Below, in pieces: positions 9,138 to 18,511 of a DNA stretch of 64,000 nt; the stretch's first letter is position 1; every line of letters starts with the position of its first letter. The notes under the pieces are model-generated. The model was not told the DNA's origin and searched no databases. It worked only from the letters and a program-made list of their open reading frames with translations. The position numbers and the translations under genes were made by a program. The stretch is from Cellulophaga omnivescoria (GTDB taxonomy: Bacteria > Bacteroidota > Bacteroidia > Flavobacteriales > Flavobacteriaceae), in assembly GCF_001999725.1 (NCBI RefSeq), contig NZ_MDDP01000023.1:62001-126000 (forward strand), given 5' to 3'.

Positions 9138-9722
9138 ATGTTTACTGGCATTATAGAAACTTTAGGGAAAGTAACCGCATTACGTAGAGAGGATACTAAC
9201 CTACACATTACTATACAATCTACTTTAACACCAGAACTTAAAATAGACCAAAGTGTTGCTCACAATGGAGTTTGCCTTACTGTAATTGCTATAGAAAATG
9301 ACACTTATACAGTTACTGCTATAGATGAGACTTTGCAAAAAACAAGTATTGGAGCTTTAAAATTAAATTCTACCGTAAACTTAGAGCGTGCTATGATATT
9401 GGGCACAAGATTAGACGGACACATTGTGCAGGGCCACGTAGACCAAACTGCTATTTGTACTGCTATTGAAGAGCAAGATGGCAGCTGGATTTTTAATTTT
9501 GAATACGATGATAAATACAATAACGTAACTATTGAAAAAGGTTCTATTACAATAGACGGAACTAGCTTAACCGTTTTTAACTCTGGTAAAAACACATTTA
9601 GCGTAGCCATAATCCCTTATACTTTTGAAAACACTGTTTTTAACACCTACAAGGTAGGTACAGTTGTAAACCTGGAGTTTGATGTTATTGGAAAATACGT
9701 TGCTAAGCTAATAGCAAAATAA
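9138..9722 (+). CDS. ribE: Riboflavin synthase (alpha subunit)
   Basis: The 194-residue protein begins MFTGIIETLGKV and is built of two lumazine-binding repeats (about 1-97 and 98-194). Each repeat has its signature: NGVCLTVIAIE in the first and DGTSLTVFNSG in the second. It dismutates two 6,7-dimethyl-8-ribityllumazine molecules to riboflavin. It is a single gene divergent from pdxA and convergent with the symporter gene, from which a hairpin separates it. No FMN riboswitch fits in the 55-base upstream gap. Confidence 0.96.
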   Translation: MFTGIIETLGKVTALRREDTNLHITIQSTLTPELKIDQSVAHNGVCLTVIAIENDTYTVTAIDETLQKTSIGALKLNSTVNLERAMILGTRLDGHIVQGHVDQTAICTAIEEQDGSWIFNFEYDDKYNNVTIEKGSITIDGTSLTVFNSGKNTFSVAIIPYTFENTVFNTYKVGTVVNLEFDVIGKYVAKLIAK

Positions 9723-9732
9723 ATTTTATAGG

Positions 9733-9761
9733 TGTAGGCTATTATTAAAAAATAGCCTACA
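9733..9761. terminator. Hairpin between convergent ribE and symporter genes
   Basis: An 11-bp perfect inverted repeat TGTAGGCTATT / AATAGCCTACA with a 7-base A/T loop sits in the 53-base convergent gap. It lacks a long T-run on either side, so termination is likely but not certain. Confidence 0.6.
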
Positions 9762-9775
9762 TCTACAATTGTAAT

Positions 9776-11587
9776 TTATAAAATATTCTTCTTCATTTTA
9801 CTCCATGTTTTTATTAGGAGCAAACCAGCTAATATAGCAACACCTGTAAATAGCATTCCTTTTGTTGTTTGTCCATAAATCCAATATCCTGTAGCAAACA
9901 TACATGTGTATATAAGTACACAACCTAATACCATAGCTCCTATGCCAGAAGGAACACTCCATTTTTCATTTGGGTTTACAATATTTATATTATCTGCTTT
10001 AGCGTTATCTACCACTTTTTTCCAACCTGGGCCTCCTGGCTGTATTTTTATATAAAAACTATTTAAGACTTTTTTAGACTCTGGTTTAGTCATAAACGTT
10101 GCTGCTACCCAAATTATGGTTGTTACTAACATCACAAATGGTATTTGAAACCAATCTGGAAAAACTCCTTTATCAACTTCAAAAAGATAATTACCAAGTG
10201 GCGTAACTTTTAGTAAGATAGATAAGACTCCAGATGCAAACATAGCCGAAATCTCTGTCCAAGCATTAATACGCCACCAAAACCAACGTAAAATAAAAAT
10301 TAATCCGGTACCAGCTCCAAACAATAATAACATATCAAAAACCTCCATTGCATTTTGCATTAACAATGCTAAGCAAGCACTTAAAATCATTAACACAACA
10401 GTAGATAATTTACCCACCGCTACCAATTGTTTTTCTGATGCATTTGGATTTACTTGCTGTTTGTAAAAATCATACACTATATATGATGAACCCCAATTAA
10501 GCTGGGTAGAAATTGTACTCATATAAGCAGCTATTAAAGATGCTAAAACCAAACCTAATAATCCGCTTGGCAACTTTGTTAGCATTGCCGGGTACGCTAA
10601 ATCATGTCCCAATTTATCTGCACCTATATTAGGAAAAGCTTCTGCAATACTTGCTATATCTGGGTAAACAACTATAGATGCTAAAGCCACTAAAATCCAA
10701 GGCCAAGGGCGCAAAGCGTAGTGCATAATATTAAAAAAGAAAGTAGCTCCTATTGCATGGTTTTCATCTTTTGCGGCTAACATACGTTGTGCAATATAAC
10801 CGCCACCACCGGGTTCTGCTCCTGGATACCAAGAACTCCACCATTGTACAGCTAAAGGAATAACTAATAAGGTAATTACAGCATTTGTATTGCTAAAATC
10901 TGGCAAAATAGACAATTTCCCTTTCACACCTTCATGCGCTAATAGTTTTGTTACTCCGCCTACTTCTGGTAAATTAACCAAATAGTAAGCAGCGCCTATA
11001 GCGCCACCCATTGCTACAAAAAACAATAAAAAATCTGTATAAACAACACCTTTAAAACCACCTAAAGCACTAAAAGTAACAGTTATTAAACCTGCACTTA
11101 CAACGGTTTGCCAAGGCTCTAACCCAAGCATAATACCTCCTATTTTAATTGCCGCCAATGTAACTGCAGACATTGTAATTACATTAAAAATAACACCTAA
11201 ATATATTGCTCTAAATTTCCTTAAAAAGCTGGCTGGTTTTCCGCCATAACGCAACTCATAAAACTCTAAATCTGTACTAACATTAGATTTACGCCAAAGC
11301 TTTGCATATACAAAAACAGTTAACATACCTGTTATTAAAAAAGCCCACCATACCCAATTACCAGATACACCATCTTTCCGTACAATATCTGTAACTAAAT
11401 TTGGGGTGTCTGTAGAAAATGTAGTTGCCACCATAGACAAACCTAATAACCACCAAGGCATAGTTCTGCCAGATAAAAAATATTCTGATGAGCTTTTTCC
11501 AGACTTTTTAGAAACCACAACTCCAATTCCTAAAACAATTGTAAAAAACCCTATTATAAGGCTATAATCTAACGCACTTAATTCCAT
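9776..11587 (-). CDS. Sodium:solute symporter (SSS family)
   Basis: This 603-residue integral membrane protein has about 13-14 hydrophobic segments. SSS features include DYSLIIGFFTIVLGIGV at the start, SGRTMPWWLLGLSMVATTFS (the FLSGR-type motif with Na-site residues) and a conserved WYPGAEPGGGGYIAQR loop. Transport is expected to be sodium-driven uptake across the inner membrane. The substrate (sugar, sialic acid or similar) cannot be read from the sequence. It is divergent from the TSUP permease and a few kilobases from a polysaccharide locus, so sugar uptake is a possible link but not shown. Confidence 0.88.
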   Translation of the reverse strand: MELSALDYSLIIGFFTIVLGIGVVVSKKSGKSSSEYFLSGRTMPWWLLGLSMVATTFSTDTPNLVTDIVRKDGVSGNWVWWAFLITGMLTVFVYAKLWRKSNVSTDLEFYELRYGGKPASFLRKFRAIYLGVIFNVITMSAVTLAAIKIGGIMLGLEPWQTVVSAGLITVTFSALGGFKGVVYTDFLLFFVAMGGAIGAAYYLVNLPEVGGVTKLLAHEGVKGKLSILPDFSNTNAVITLLVIPLAVQWWSSWYPGAEPGGGGYIAQRMLAAKDENHAIGATFFFNIMHYALRPWPWILVALASIVVYPDIASIAEAFPNIGADKLGHDLAYPAMLTKLPSGLLGLVLASLIAAYMSTISTQLNWGSSYIVYDFYKQQVNPNASEKQLVAVGKLSTVVLMILSACLALLMQNAMEVFDMLLLFGAGTGLIFILRWFWWRINAWTEISAMFASGVLSILLKVTPLGNYLFEVDKGVFPDWFQIPFVMLVTTIIWVAATFMTKPESKKVLNSFYIKIQPGGPGWKKVVDNAKADNINIVNPNEKWSVPSGIGAMVLGCVLIYTCMFATGYWIYGQTTKGMLFTGVAILAGLLLIKTWSKMKKNIL

Positions 11588-11630
11588 TTTTTAGTAGTTG
11601 GTTAATTAGTAAAGATATTATTTTTTGCAA

Positions 11631-11638
11631 TACTTTTG
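11631..11638 (+). promoter_or_regulatory. Bacteroidota -7 promoter element for TSUP gene
   Basis: TACTTTTG matches TAnnTTTG, with its last base 23 bases before the permease start codon. Confidence 0.45.
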
Positions 11639-11661
11639 TTTTTTTTAGCTAAACGCCAATT

Positions 11662-12417
11662 ATGAGTTTATTACTAGTTACCCATATTTCTACAACCACT
11701 TGGATATTGGCTTTTGCTGCTGCATTTGTTATGGGTATTTCTAAGTCTGGCTTAAAAGGGATATCTATAATAGTAGTTACCTTAATGGCATTAGCTTTTG
11801 GCTCTAAAGCATCTACAGGGTTACTTGTGCCTTTATTGGTTGTTGGAGATATTTTTGCTGTGGTTTATTATAGTAAATATACCCAATGGAAATATATTAT
11901 AAAGTTTTTACCTTGGATGGTTTGTGGTATATTAATAGGCGTACTTATTGGTAAAGACTTACCAGAGGCCTCCTTTAAGTACTGTATGGGTGGTATTATA
12001 TTAATTACCGTTGTGATGATGCTTTGGTGGGATCAAAAAAAATCTAAAAATGTACCAACACATTGGACATTTGCTGGCTCTATGGGCTTGCTTGCTGGTA
12101 TTACTACTATGATTGGTAATTTGGCTGGTTCTTTTTCTAACATTTACTTTTTAGCAATGCGTTTACCTAAAAATCAATTTATAGGTACTGCAGCTTGGTT
12201 GTTTTTAATAACTAATGTATTTAAACTTCCGTTTCATATTTTTGTTTGGAATACGATTACCAAAGAATCTCTAATTTTAAATCTAAAACTATTACCTGCA
12301 ATTTTTATTGGCTTTACAGTTGGCACCTTTTTAGTAAAGTACATTAAAGACAAATTTTTTAGGAAAATGATACTAATTCTTACGGCTATAGGTGCTTTGC
12401 TAATCTTGCTTAGATAA
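11662..12417 (+). CDS. TSUP (TauE/SafE) family membrane permease
   Basis: The 251-residue protein is almost entirely hydrophobic, with about eight transmembrane segments. It carries the family motif GISKSGLKG near residue 25 and a second-half counterpart around GITTMIGNLAGSFSNIY. TSUP members export sulfite, sulfoacetate or related anions. Substrate is not predictable here. A sulfite link to the sulfatase-like gene of the downstream polysaccharide locus is only a guess. The next gene, the locus regulator, starts 43 bases later without an evident terminator. Confidence 0.85.
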   Translation: MSLLLVTHISTTTWILAFAAAFVMGISKSGLKGISIIVVTLMALAFGSKASTGLLVPLLVVGDIFAVVYYSKYTQWKYIIKFLPWMVCGILIGVLIGKDLPEASFKYCMGGIILITVVMMLWWDQKKSKNVPTHWTFAGSMGLLAGITTMIGNLAGSFSNIYFLAMRLPKNQFIGTAAWLFLITNVFKLPFHIFVWNTITKESLILNLKLLPAIFIGFTVGTFLVKYIKDKFFRKMILILTAIGALLILLR

Positions 12418-12460
12418 TAATTGCTTTTTTGGGTAATAGTATTATATTCATAAAGAATTA

Positions 12461-15247
12461 ATGATGTTTTCTATATCCCCTATGAAAAATTTAACCTCGC
12501 TTATTTTACTTTTCTTTATTAGTTGTTACGTTATTGTTGGACAAAATCTTTTTCCACCTATACACAATTATAAAATATTTGATTACAATGCTGCTAGTAA
12601 AAATTGGGGATTAGCCACTAATAAAGATGGCGAGTTATTTTCTGCCAATAATGCTGGTTTATTGCATTTTAACGGCGAGGAATGGAAACTTAACGCCTTA
12701 CCTAGTAAAACCACCATACGATCTGTTGCTGCTATAGAAGACAAAGTTTACACAGGATCTTATGAAGAATTTGGATTTTGGAAAAAAGATAACCTAGGGG
12801 TTTTACAATACACATCATTAACGCATCTTATAAAAAACCACGTATTTACTAGTGAAGAGTTTTGGCAAATTATACCTTATAACAATGCAATTGTTTTTAG
12901 ATCATTTTCTAAAGTATATGTGTACAAAAACAATAAAATAACGGTAGTTAAAGCAGATATTATTGTTAACAATATTGCAAAACACAACAACCAAATTATT
13001 GTTGCAGGTGGTGATGATGGTTTGTTTTATTTAGAAGGAGACACCTTAGAACCCCTTGTCTTAAAAAACAACATTTCTTTTGTAAATAAAACTGTTGTAG
13101 ATATGGTTTCTACTAAAGAAGGTTTGTTAATTGGCACCAAATTAAACGGTTGTTACTTAATTAAAAATAATGAAATTAATGTTTGGAGTAGCACTATTAA
13201 CGACACATTAAAGCAACATCAGCTTAATAAAATTATGGTATTAAATAAGCACAGCATTGCTTTTGGCACTATAAAAAACGGACTCTTTTTATACAACAAT
13301 AACACAAAAACCTATAAAAGCATTAACCGTGAAGTAGGGTTACAAAACAACACCATTTTAGCTATGGTTGCTTTTAAAAATCAGCTTTGGTTAGGGTTAG
13401 ACAATGGTATAGACCACATTCAACTAGACCACCCTATTACGTATTACACAGATTTTACTGGTGTTTTAGGTACTGTTTATGACATTGCTTTGTACAACAA
13501 TAAAGTATACTTAGGCTCTAATACTGGTTTGTATTATGTAGATAATGATGTGCTACATTTTGTAAAAGGCACTCAGGGGCACGTTTGGGATATTGCAGTT
13601 GTAAACAATGAGCTCTTTTGTGGCCATAATACAGGTACATTTAAGTTAAATAAAGATGGCTTGGTTAAGGTATCTAATATTTCTGGAGGCTATCAAATAG
13701 AGAAAATACCTGAGGACAAATCATCCTTTTTACAGGGTACTTATACCGGAATAGCAAAATACAGTAAAGATGATATTAACCAATGGACTGTAGAACGATT
13801 AAAAGGCTTTAATTTACCAGTAAAAAAATTGTGTTTTGAAGACTCTAACACACTTTGGGTTGCTCATCCATATAAAGGTTTTTACAAACTAAAATTAAAT
13901 AACACCTATGACTCTGTAATTAGCTCTAAAGAATATAACGGAAAAAATGCTCCTAATAAATACAATGTAAAACTCTACAATATTAAAAACCAAATTGTTT
14001 TTTACAGTCAGGGAGAGTGGTTTAAATACGATCCTATTTTAGACAAAATTGTAACGCTAGAGGAGTTTAGCTCATTTAAAAATAATGAGTTGTTGTATTA
14101 CAATGATGATCATTTTTGGTTTATAGACAATGAAAACAGTAAAAAAATTACTTATACCAATTTTAAGGAAGACAATATTATTATTGAAAACCAAAGCTTA
14201 AAAAAACGTATAATTCCTGAGGCAGAAAATATTATTAAAGTAAACGACTCTACATTTTATTTTACCCTTGTAGATGGTTACAGTCAAATAAACTTTAACA
14301 AGTTAAACAATCAGTTAAAAGATAATAACAGGCTACCAACTCCTAAATTAGTGAGTTTTAATGGTAAACAAAATAGTTACCCAATACATACAAAAAACAT
14401 AACATTGCCTTTTAAAGATGCTAGTAATATTAGTATTAAAATTGCTTCCTCTGGTGTTATGCACCCCAAATATTACTATAGTCTAGATGGTAAAGATGCA
14501 CAGTTTGCCCAATTAGATAATGGCTTTATATCATTTCAAAATTTAAGTTACGGTAGTTACATTTTAGAGGTTTATGGTGTAGGTATTGACAATAAAAAAT
14601 CTGAACCAAATGTTATTAATTTTACAATAAAAGCACCTTGGTATTTATCTGGCCCGGCACTGTTAATTTACCTTTTACTTATAATAGCTGCAATACTTCT
14701 TATTAGAAAATATAACAAACACAAACTAAACCTAAAACACAACAAACTTAAAGAACGTATGCAAAAGGAGCAAGATGAAAAAATTGCACTTTTAGAGAAA
14801 GAAAAACTAGCAAAAGAAGTAAAACTTAAACAAAAAGAATTAGCAAATACCACACTAAATATTGCCAAAAAGAATGAAATTATATTAGACCTAAAAAACT
14901 TATTAACTCAAAATAAAGACAAATTTCCAAATCAACAACGTTATAAATCTTTTATGAAAAGATTAAATAACTCTGTAAACAATAAAGAAGATTGGAAACG
15001 TTTTGAAATGAATTTTAAAGAACTACATAGTGACTTTTTTGAGAATCTTTTAAAAGAATACCCAAAGCTTACCCCTAAAGATTTAAAACTGTGTGCTTAC
15101 CTTAAAATGAACCTTTCTACCAAAGAAATTGCACCATTAATGGCCATTACTGTTAGGGGCGTAGAAATACATCGTTACCGTTTGCGTAAAAAATTAAATA
15201 TAGATAGTTCAGAGAACATATCTAACTTCTTAATAACCTTTAAATAA
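12461..15247 (+). CDS. Membrane-bound Y_Y_Y / LuxR-type one-component regulator of the polysaccharide locus
   Basis: The 928-residue protein may start here or at ATG 12482 (MKNLTSLILLFFIS), the latter giving a cleaner signal peptide. The periplasmic part is a beta-propeller of two-component-regulator-type repeats (about 30-600) followed by a Y_Y_Y domain (about 640-715). A transmembrane helix (about 728-750) leads to a charged coiled coil (about 755-825). The C-terminus (about 869-928) is a LuxR/GerE-like HTH (LTPKDLKLCAYLKMNLSTKE, then EIHRYRLRKKL). No histidine-kinase or receiver domain is present, unlike hybrid two-component regulators. It probably senses an oligosaccharide and activates the susC operon 232 bases downstream. 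Confidence 0.88.
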   Translation: MMFSISPMKNLTSLILLFFISCYVIVGQNLFPPIHNYKIFDYNAASKNWGLATNKDGELFSANNAGLLHFNGEEWKLNALPSKTTIRSVAAIEDKVYTGSYEEFGFWKKDNLGVLQYTSLTHLIKNHVFTSEEFWQIIPYNNAIVFRSFSKVYVYKNNKITVVKADIIVNNIAKHNNQIIVAGGDDGLFYLEGDTLEPLVLKNNISFVNKTVVDMVSTKEGLLIGTKLNGCYLIKNNEINVWSSTINDTLKQHQLNKIMVLNKHSIAFGTIKNGLFLYNNNTKTYKSINREVGLQNNTILAMVAFKNQLWLGLDNGIDHIQLDHPITYYTDFTGVLGTVYDIALYNNKVYLGSNTGLYYVDNDVLHFVKGTQGHVWDIAVVNNELFCGHNTGTFKLNKDGLVKVSNISGGYQIEKIPEDKSSFLQGTYTGIAKYSKDDINQWTVERLKGFNLPVKKLCFEDSNTLWVAHPYKGFYKLKLNNTYDSVISSKEYNGKNAPNKYNVKLYNIKNQIVFYSQGEWFKYDPILDKIVTLEEFSSFKNNELLYYNDDHFWFIDNENSKKITYTNFKEDNIIIENQSLKKRIIPEAENIIKVNDSTFYFTLVDGYSQINFNKLNNQLKDNNRLPTPKLVSFNGKQNSYPIHTKNITLPFKDASNISIKIASSGVMHPKYYYSLDGKDAQFAQLDNGFISFQNLSYGSYILEVYGVGIDNKKSEPNVINFTIKAPWYLSGPALLIYLLLIIAAILLIRKYNKHKLNLKHNKLKERMQKEQDEKIALLEKEKLAKEVKLKQKELANTTLNIAKKNEIILDLKNLLTQNKDKFPNQQRYKSFMKRLNNSVNNKEDWKRFEMNFKELHSDFFENLLKEYPKLTPKDLKLCAYLKMNLSTKEIAPLMAITVRGVEIHRYRLRKKLNIDSSENISNFLITFK

Positions 15248-15291
15248 AGGTTTTTCTTTCAAAAACAGCTTAACAATTACATAACATAGAG

Positions 15292-15409
15292 TACATCATT
15301 ACTACATCAAACTGTTAAAAGTGCACAAATAAAAAGGATGTAATACTACTGCAAACCATATTATTGGCGGTGTGTAGCGTAATTTTAGTATTGATGTAGT
15401 TTTTATGTA
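15292..15409. promoter_or_regulatory. Paired 18-bp candidate operator sites upstream of susC
   Basis: Site 1 (15292-15309) read on the minus strand is TGATGTAGTAATGATGTA. Site 2 (15392-15409) on the plus strand is TGATGTAGTTTTTATGTA, identical at 15 of 18 positions. Each consists of two near-identical 7-mers spaced 11 bases apart, one helical turn. The two sites face opposite ways, 100 bases apart. This sits in the 232-base gap between the regulator gene and susC, the only substantial gap of the locus. Binding by the Y_Y_Y/LuxR protein is inferred. Confidence 0.5.
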
Positions 15410-15479
15410 GTTATTAAAACCTTAGCAAATACGCTCTTTTATTAATTTAGTAAAAATCTAACTCAATTTTTAATGTATT

Positions 15480-18400
15480 ATGAAAATACTCAATCAAATA
15501 TTATTAATCTGCTTTATTCTGTTTGGGATGGCTGCCTACGCCCAAGAGAATATAACAGTTAAAGGACAAGTAGTAGACAATAATGGCACTCCTTTATTAG
15601 GCGCTAGCATTGTTGTAAAAGGTACTACAACAGGAACGCAAACAGATTTTGATGGTAACTACCAATTAAACAGCGTTCCAAACAATGCAACTTTAGTTAT
15701 TAGTTATATTGGTTTTATTACTTCAGAAATTGCTGTAAATAATTCCAATACAATTAATGTAACGTTAGAAGAAGATGCAGAGTCTTTAGATGAAGTTGTT
15801 GTAATTGGCTACGGTGAAATGAAGTCTAAGGATTTAACCTCATCTATAACCACTGTTAAAGCCGAAGAACTTGCTGCTGTACCAACAGGCTCTGCAATGC
15901 AGGCCATGCAAGGTAAGGTTGCAGGTATGCAAGTAGTAAGTAGTGGTTCTCCTGGGCAAGGACCAACTATTAGAGTAAGGGGTATAGGGTCTTACAACAC
16001 AGGTGCATCTGCTCCTTTGTATGTTGTAGACGGTATGTTTTTTGACAATATAGATTTTTTAAATACAGCAGACATAACATCCATTTCTGTTTTAAAAGAT
16101 GCTTCTGCATCTGCAATTTATGGTGTTAGAGCTGCAAATGGTGTTGTTTTAATAGAAACAAAATCTGGAGCATTTAATAAAAAAGCAGAAATTACATATG
16201 ATGGCTACACTGGTTTCCAGGTTGCACAAAATGTTTTAAAAGTTGCTAACGCAGAACAATTTACAACCTTAGCGTTAGAATCTGGTTCTGCACCAGATGC
16301 AAACTATATTCTAAATGCTATGCAGCGTTACGGCCGTAGTAGAGTTAACCCAAATATACCTAATGTTAACACAGATTGGTATGATGAAATTATAAGACCT
16401 GCCTTAATACAAAACCATAGTATTGGTGTAACTGGTGGTAGTGAAGATGTTAGTTATTCTGTAGGGGCTAATTACTTTGGACAGCAAGGTATATTAGACA
16501 CTAAAAATGAATATGAGCGTTTTAACTTAAGAAGTAAAATAGAGTTTAATGCAAACGACTGGTTAAAAGTTGGTGCTAACACGGTAATTAGTAACGCTAC
16601 TAGGTATGATGGCGACAACTCTGCTTGGCGTGCTGCTTATTTTGCTGTACCTATTTTACCTGTATATGATGAGGCTTTAGCTAACAACCCAGATGTTTTC
16701 CCTACAAACTACGCTAATGCTCAAGACTTAGGCTACAGAGGTGGCCAAAACCCTTTTCCCCTTTTAGATTTTAATGAAAATAGAACAAAAATTAGAAATG
16801 TACTTGCTAACTTTTATGCAGAAATAGACGTTATACCTACTAAACTTAAGTTTAAAACTGCATACAATCACAACTACCAAACTTTTGAAAACAGAACCGT
16901 TAATTTACCTTACTACATTGGAGATAGTTTTCAAAGACCAGACGCCTCTTTAACAAAAAGTAACACTACAATATCTAATCAAATCTGGGATAACACTTTA
17001 ACTTATAAAGAATCTTTTGGTAATCATGATGTAACTGTTTTAGCTGGTACTTCGTTTAGAGACGAGTCTTATCAGTTTTTAACAGCAACCGGATTAAACT
17101 TTCCGTTGTCTGGTGAAGAAGCTTATTATTTAGACCAAGCACAAACTATTGTAGAAAATAGTGTTGGTGATGGTGGGGCAAGAGAATATGGATTCTCTTA
17201 TTTTAGTAGAGTATCTTATAATTATGATGGTAAATACCTGCTTTACGGAACCTTTAGAGCAGACGGAACTAACAAATACCAAGAAAAATGGGGGTACTTC
17301 CCTACTGTTGGTGCTGGTTGGGTAGTGTCTGAAGAACCTTTTATGCAAAACAATGGTGTTTTTGACTTTCTTAAACTACGTGGTAGTTGGGGTAAATTAG
17401 GTAATGATAATGTTGCAGGCAGTAACGGTTCTATTACTTCTTCTGTAGTTACAACTGCGTTAGGAGACACTATGTTTAGCGGTTTAAACACAGGTAGTGA
17501 TTTTACTTCTTTAAAATGGGAAGTTACAGAGGAAACTAACATTGGTATAAATGCTAGTTTTTTAGCCAACAATTTATCTTTAGAGGCAGATTATTATGTT
17601 AGAGATACAAAAGACGCCGTTATCCCTGTACAAAGACCATTAATACCTGGTTCTACCAGACAAAACGTAGGGGAAATTAGAAACTCTGGTTTTGAGATGT
17701 CTTTAAACTGGAGTAAAAAAGTATCAGATGATTTTAGTTATAACATTGGTGGTAACTTTGCTACACTTAAAAATGAAGTATTAAGTTTAGATGGCCAACA
17801 ATACATAGATGCTGGCTCAGCCGAATTTCGTCAACGTTCTATAGTTGGTGAACCTCTTTACGCCTTTTATGGTCGCGAGGTTGTTGGCATTTACCAAAAC
17901 GAAGCAGAAATACTTGCAGATCCAGTTGCTGTAGCTAATAACTTAGTTCCTGGAGATTTTAAATACAAAGAAAACGGTGGAGATCCTACTACTATTGATG
18001 ATGATGACCGCGTAGTTTTAGGGTCTTACTTACCAACATACTCATACGGATTTAACTTTGGGTTTAACTACAAAAATTTTGACTTTACGGCTACTGCTTC
18101 TGGTCAAGGTGGCAACAAAATACTTAACCGTAAAAGATTAGAAGTAATTTTTACTAGTGATACTAACTGGGACAGAGACTTTGCTGTTAACCGTTGGCAC
18201 GGTGAGGGTACTACAAACTCATACCCATCTGCAGCAGCAGTACGCAAAGGATGGAACCAAAAATTAAACGATTACTACGTAGAAGATGGTGACTACTTTA
18301 GAATTCAGAACATAACACTTGGGTACACAATTAATAAAAACGGAGAATTAAAAGGTATTCCTAAAACCCGTATTTACCTAACAGCAGAAAAACCATTAAC

Positions 18401-18506
18401 CATATTTGGCTATAACGGGTTTAACCCAGAGGTTGCTAATGGTGTAGATAACCAAACATATCCTATCCCTGCAGTTTATACAATGGGAGTTAACATTAAA
18501 ATATAA
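15480..18506 (+). CDS. SusC-type TonB-dependent outer-membrane transporter
   Basis: The 1008-residue protein has a signal peptide ending near residue 21 (AYAQ). Next come a carboxypeptidase-regulatory-like domain (about 25-105: GQVVDNNGTPLLGASIVVKG) and the SusC junction EEDAESLDEVVVIGYG. A TonB plug follows (about 118-235, with YVVDGMFFDNI and ISVLKDASASAIYG), then a long beta-barrel to the C-terminus. It imports oligosaccharides through the outer membrane together with the SusD partner, whose gene starts 5 bases later. Both belong to the regulated operon running to the sulfatase gene. The glycan specificity is not readable from this protein. Confidence 0.95.
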   Translation: MKILNQILLICFILFGMAAYAQENITVKGQVVDNNGTPLLGASIVVKGTTTGTQTDFDGNYQLNSVPNNATLVISYIGFITSEIAVNNSNTINVTLEEDAESLDEVVVIGYGEMKSKDLTSSITTVKAEELAAVPTGSAMQAMQGKVAGMQVVSSGSPGQGPTIRVRGIGSYNTGASAPLYVVDGMFFDNIDFLNTADITSISVLKDASASAIYGVRAANGVVLIETKSGAFNKKAEITYDGYTGFQVAQNVLKVANAEQFTTLALESGSAPDANYILNAMQRYGRSRVNPNIPNVNTDWYDEIIRPALIQNHSIGVTGGSEDVSYSVGANYFGQQGILDTKNEYERFNLRSKIEFNANDWLKVGANTVISNATRYDGDNSAWRAAYFAVPILPVYDEALANNPDVFPTNYANAQDLGYRGGQNPFPLLDFNENRTKIRNVLANFYAEIDVIPTKLKFKTAYNHNYQTFENRTVNLPYYIGDSFQRPDASLTKSNTTISNQIWDNTLTYKESFGNHDVTVLAGTSFRDESYQFLTATGLNFPLSGEEAYYLDQAQTIVENSVGDGGAREYGFSYFSRVSYNYDGKYLLYGTFRADGTNKYQEKWGYFPTVGAGWVVSEEPFMQNNGVFDFLKLRGSWGKLGNDNVAGSNGSITSSVVTTALGDTMFSGLNTGSDFTSLKWEVTEETNIGINASFLANNLSLEADYYVRDTKDAVIPVQRPLIPGSTRQNVGEIRNSGFEMSLNWSKKVSDDFSYNIGGNFATLKNEVLSLDGQQYIDAGSAEFRQRSIVGEPLYAFYGREVVGIYQNEAEILADPVAVANNLVPGDFKYKENGGDPTTIDDDDRVVLGSYLPTYSYGFNFGFNYKNFDFTATASGQGGNKILNRKRLEVIFTSDTNWDRDFAVNRWHGEGTTNSYPSAAAVRKGWNQKLNDYYVEDGDYFRIQNITLGYTINKNGELKGIPKTRIYLTAEKPLTIFGYNGFNPEVANGVDNQTYPIPAVYTMGVNIKI

Positions 18507-18511
18507 GACTT

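Noticed and set aside
11662-12417. Sulfite exporter as part of sulfatase metabolism in the polysaccharide locus
   Set aside because: TSUP substrates vary and the gene lies before the regulator; the link is not supported by sequence.
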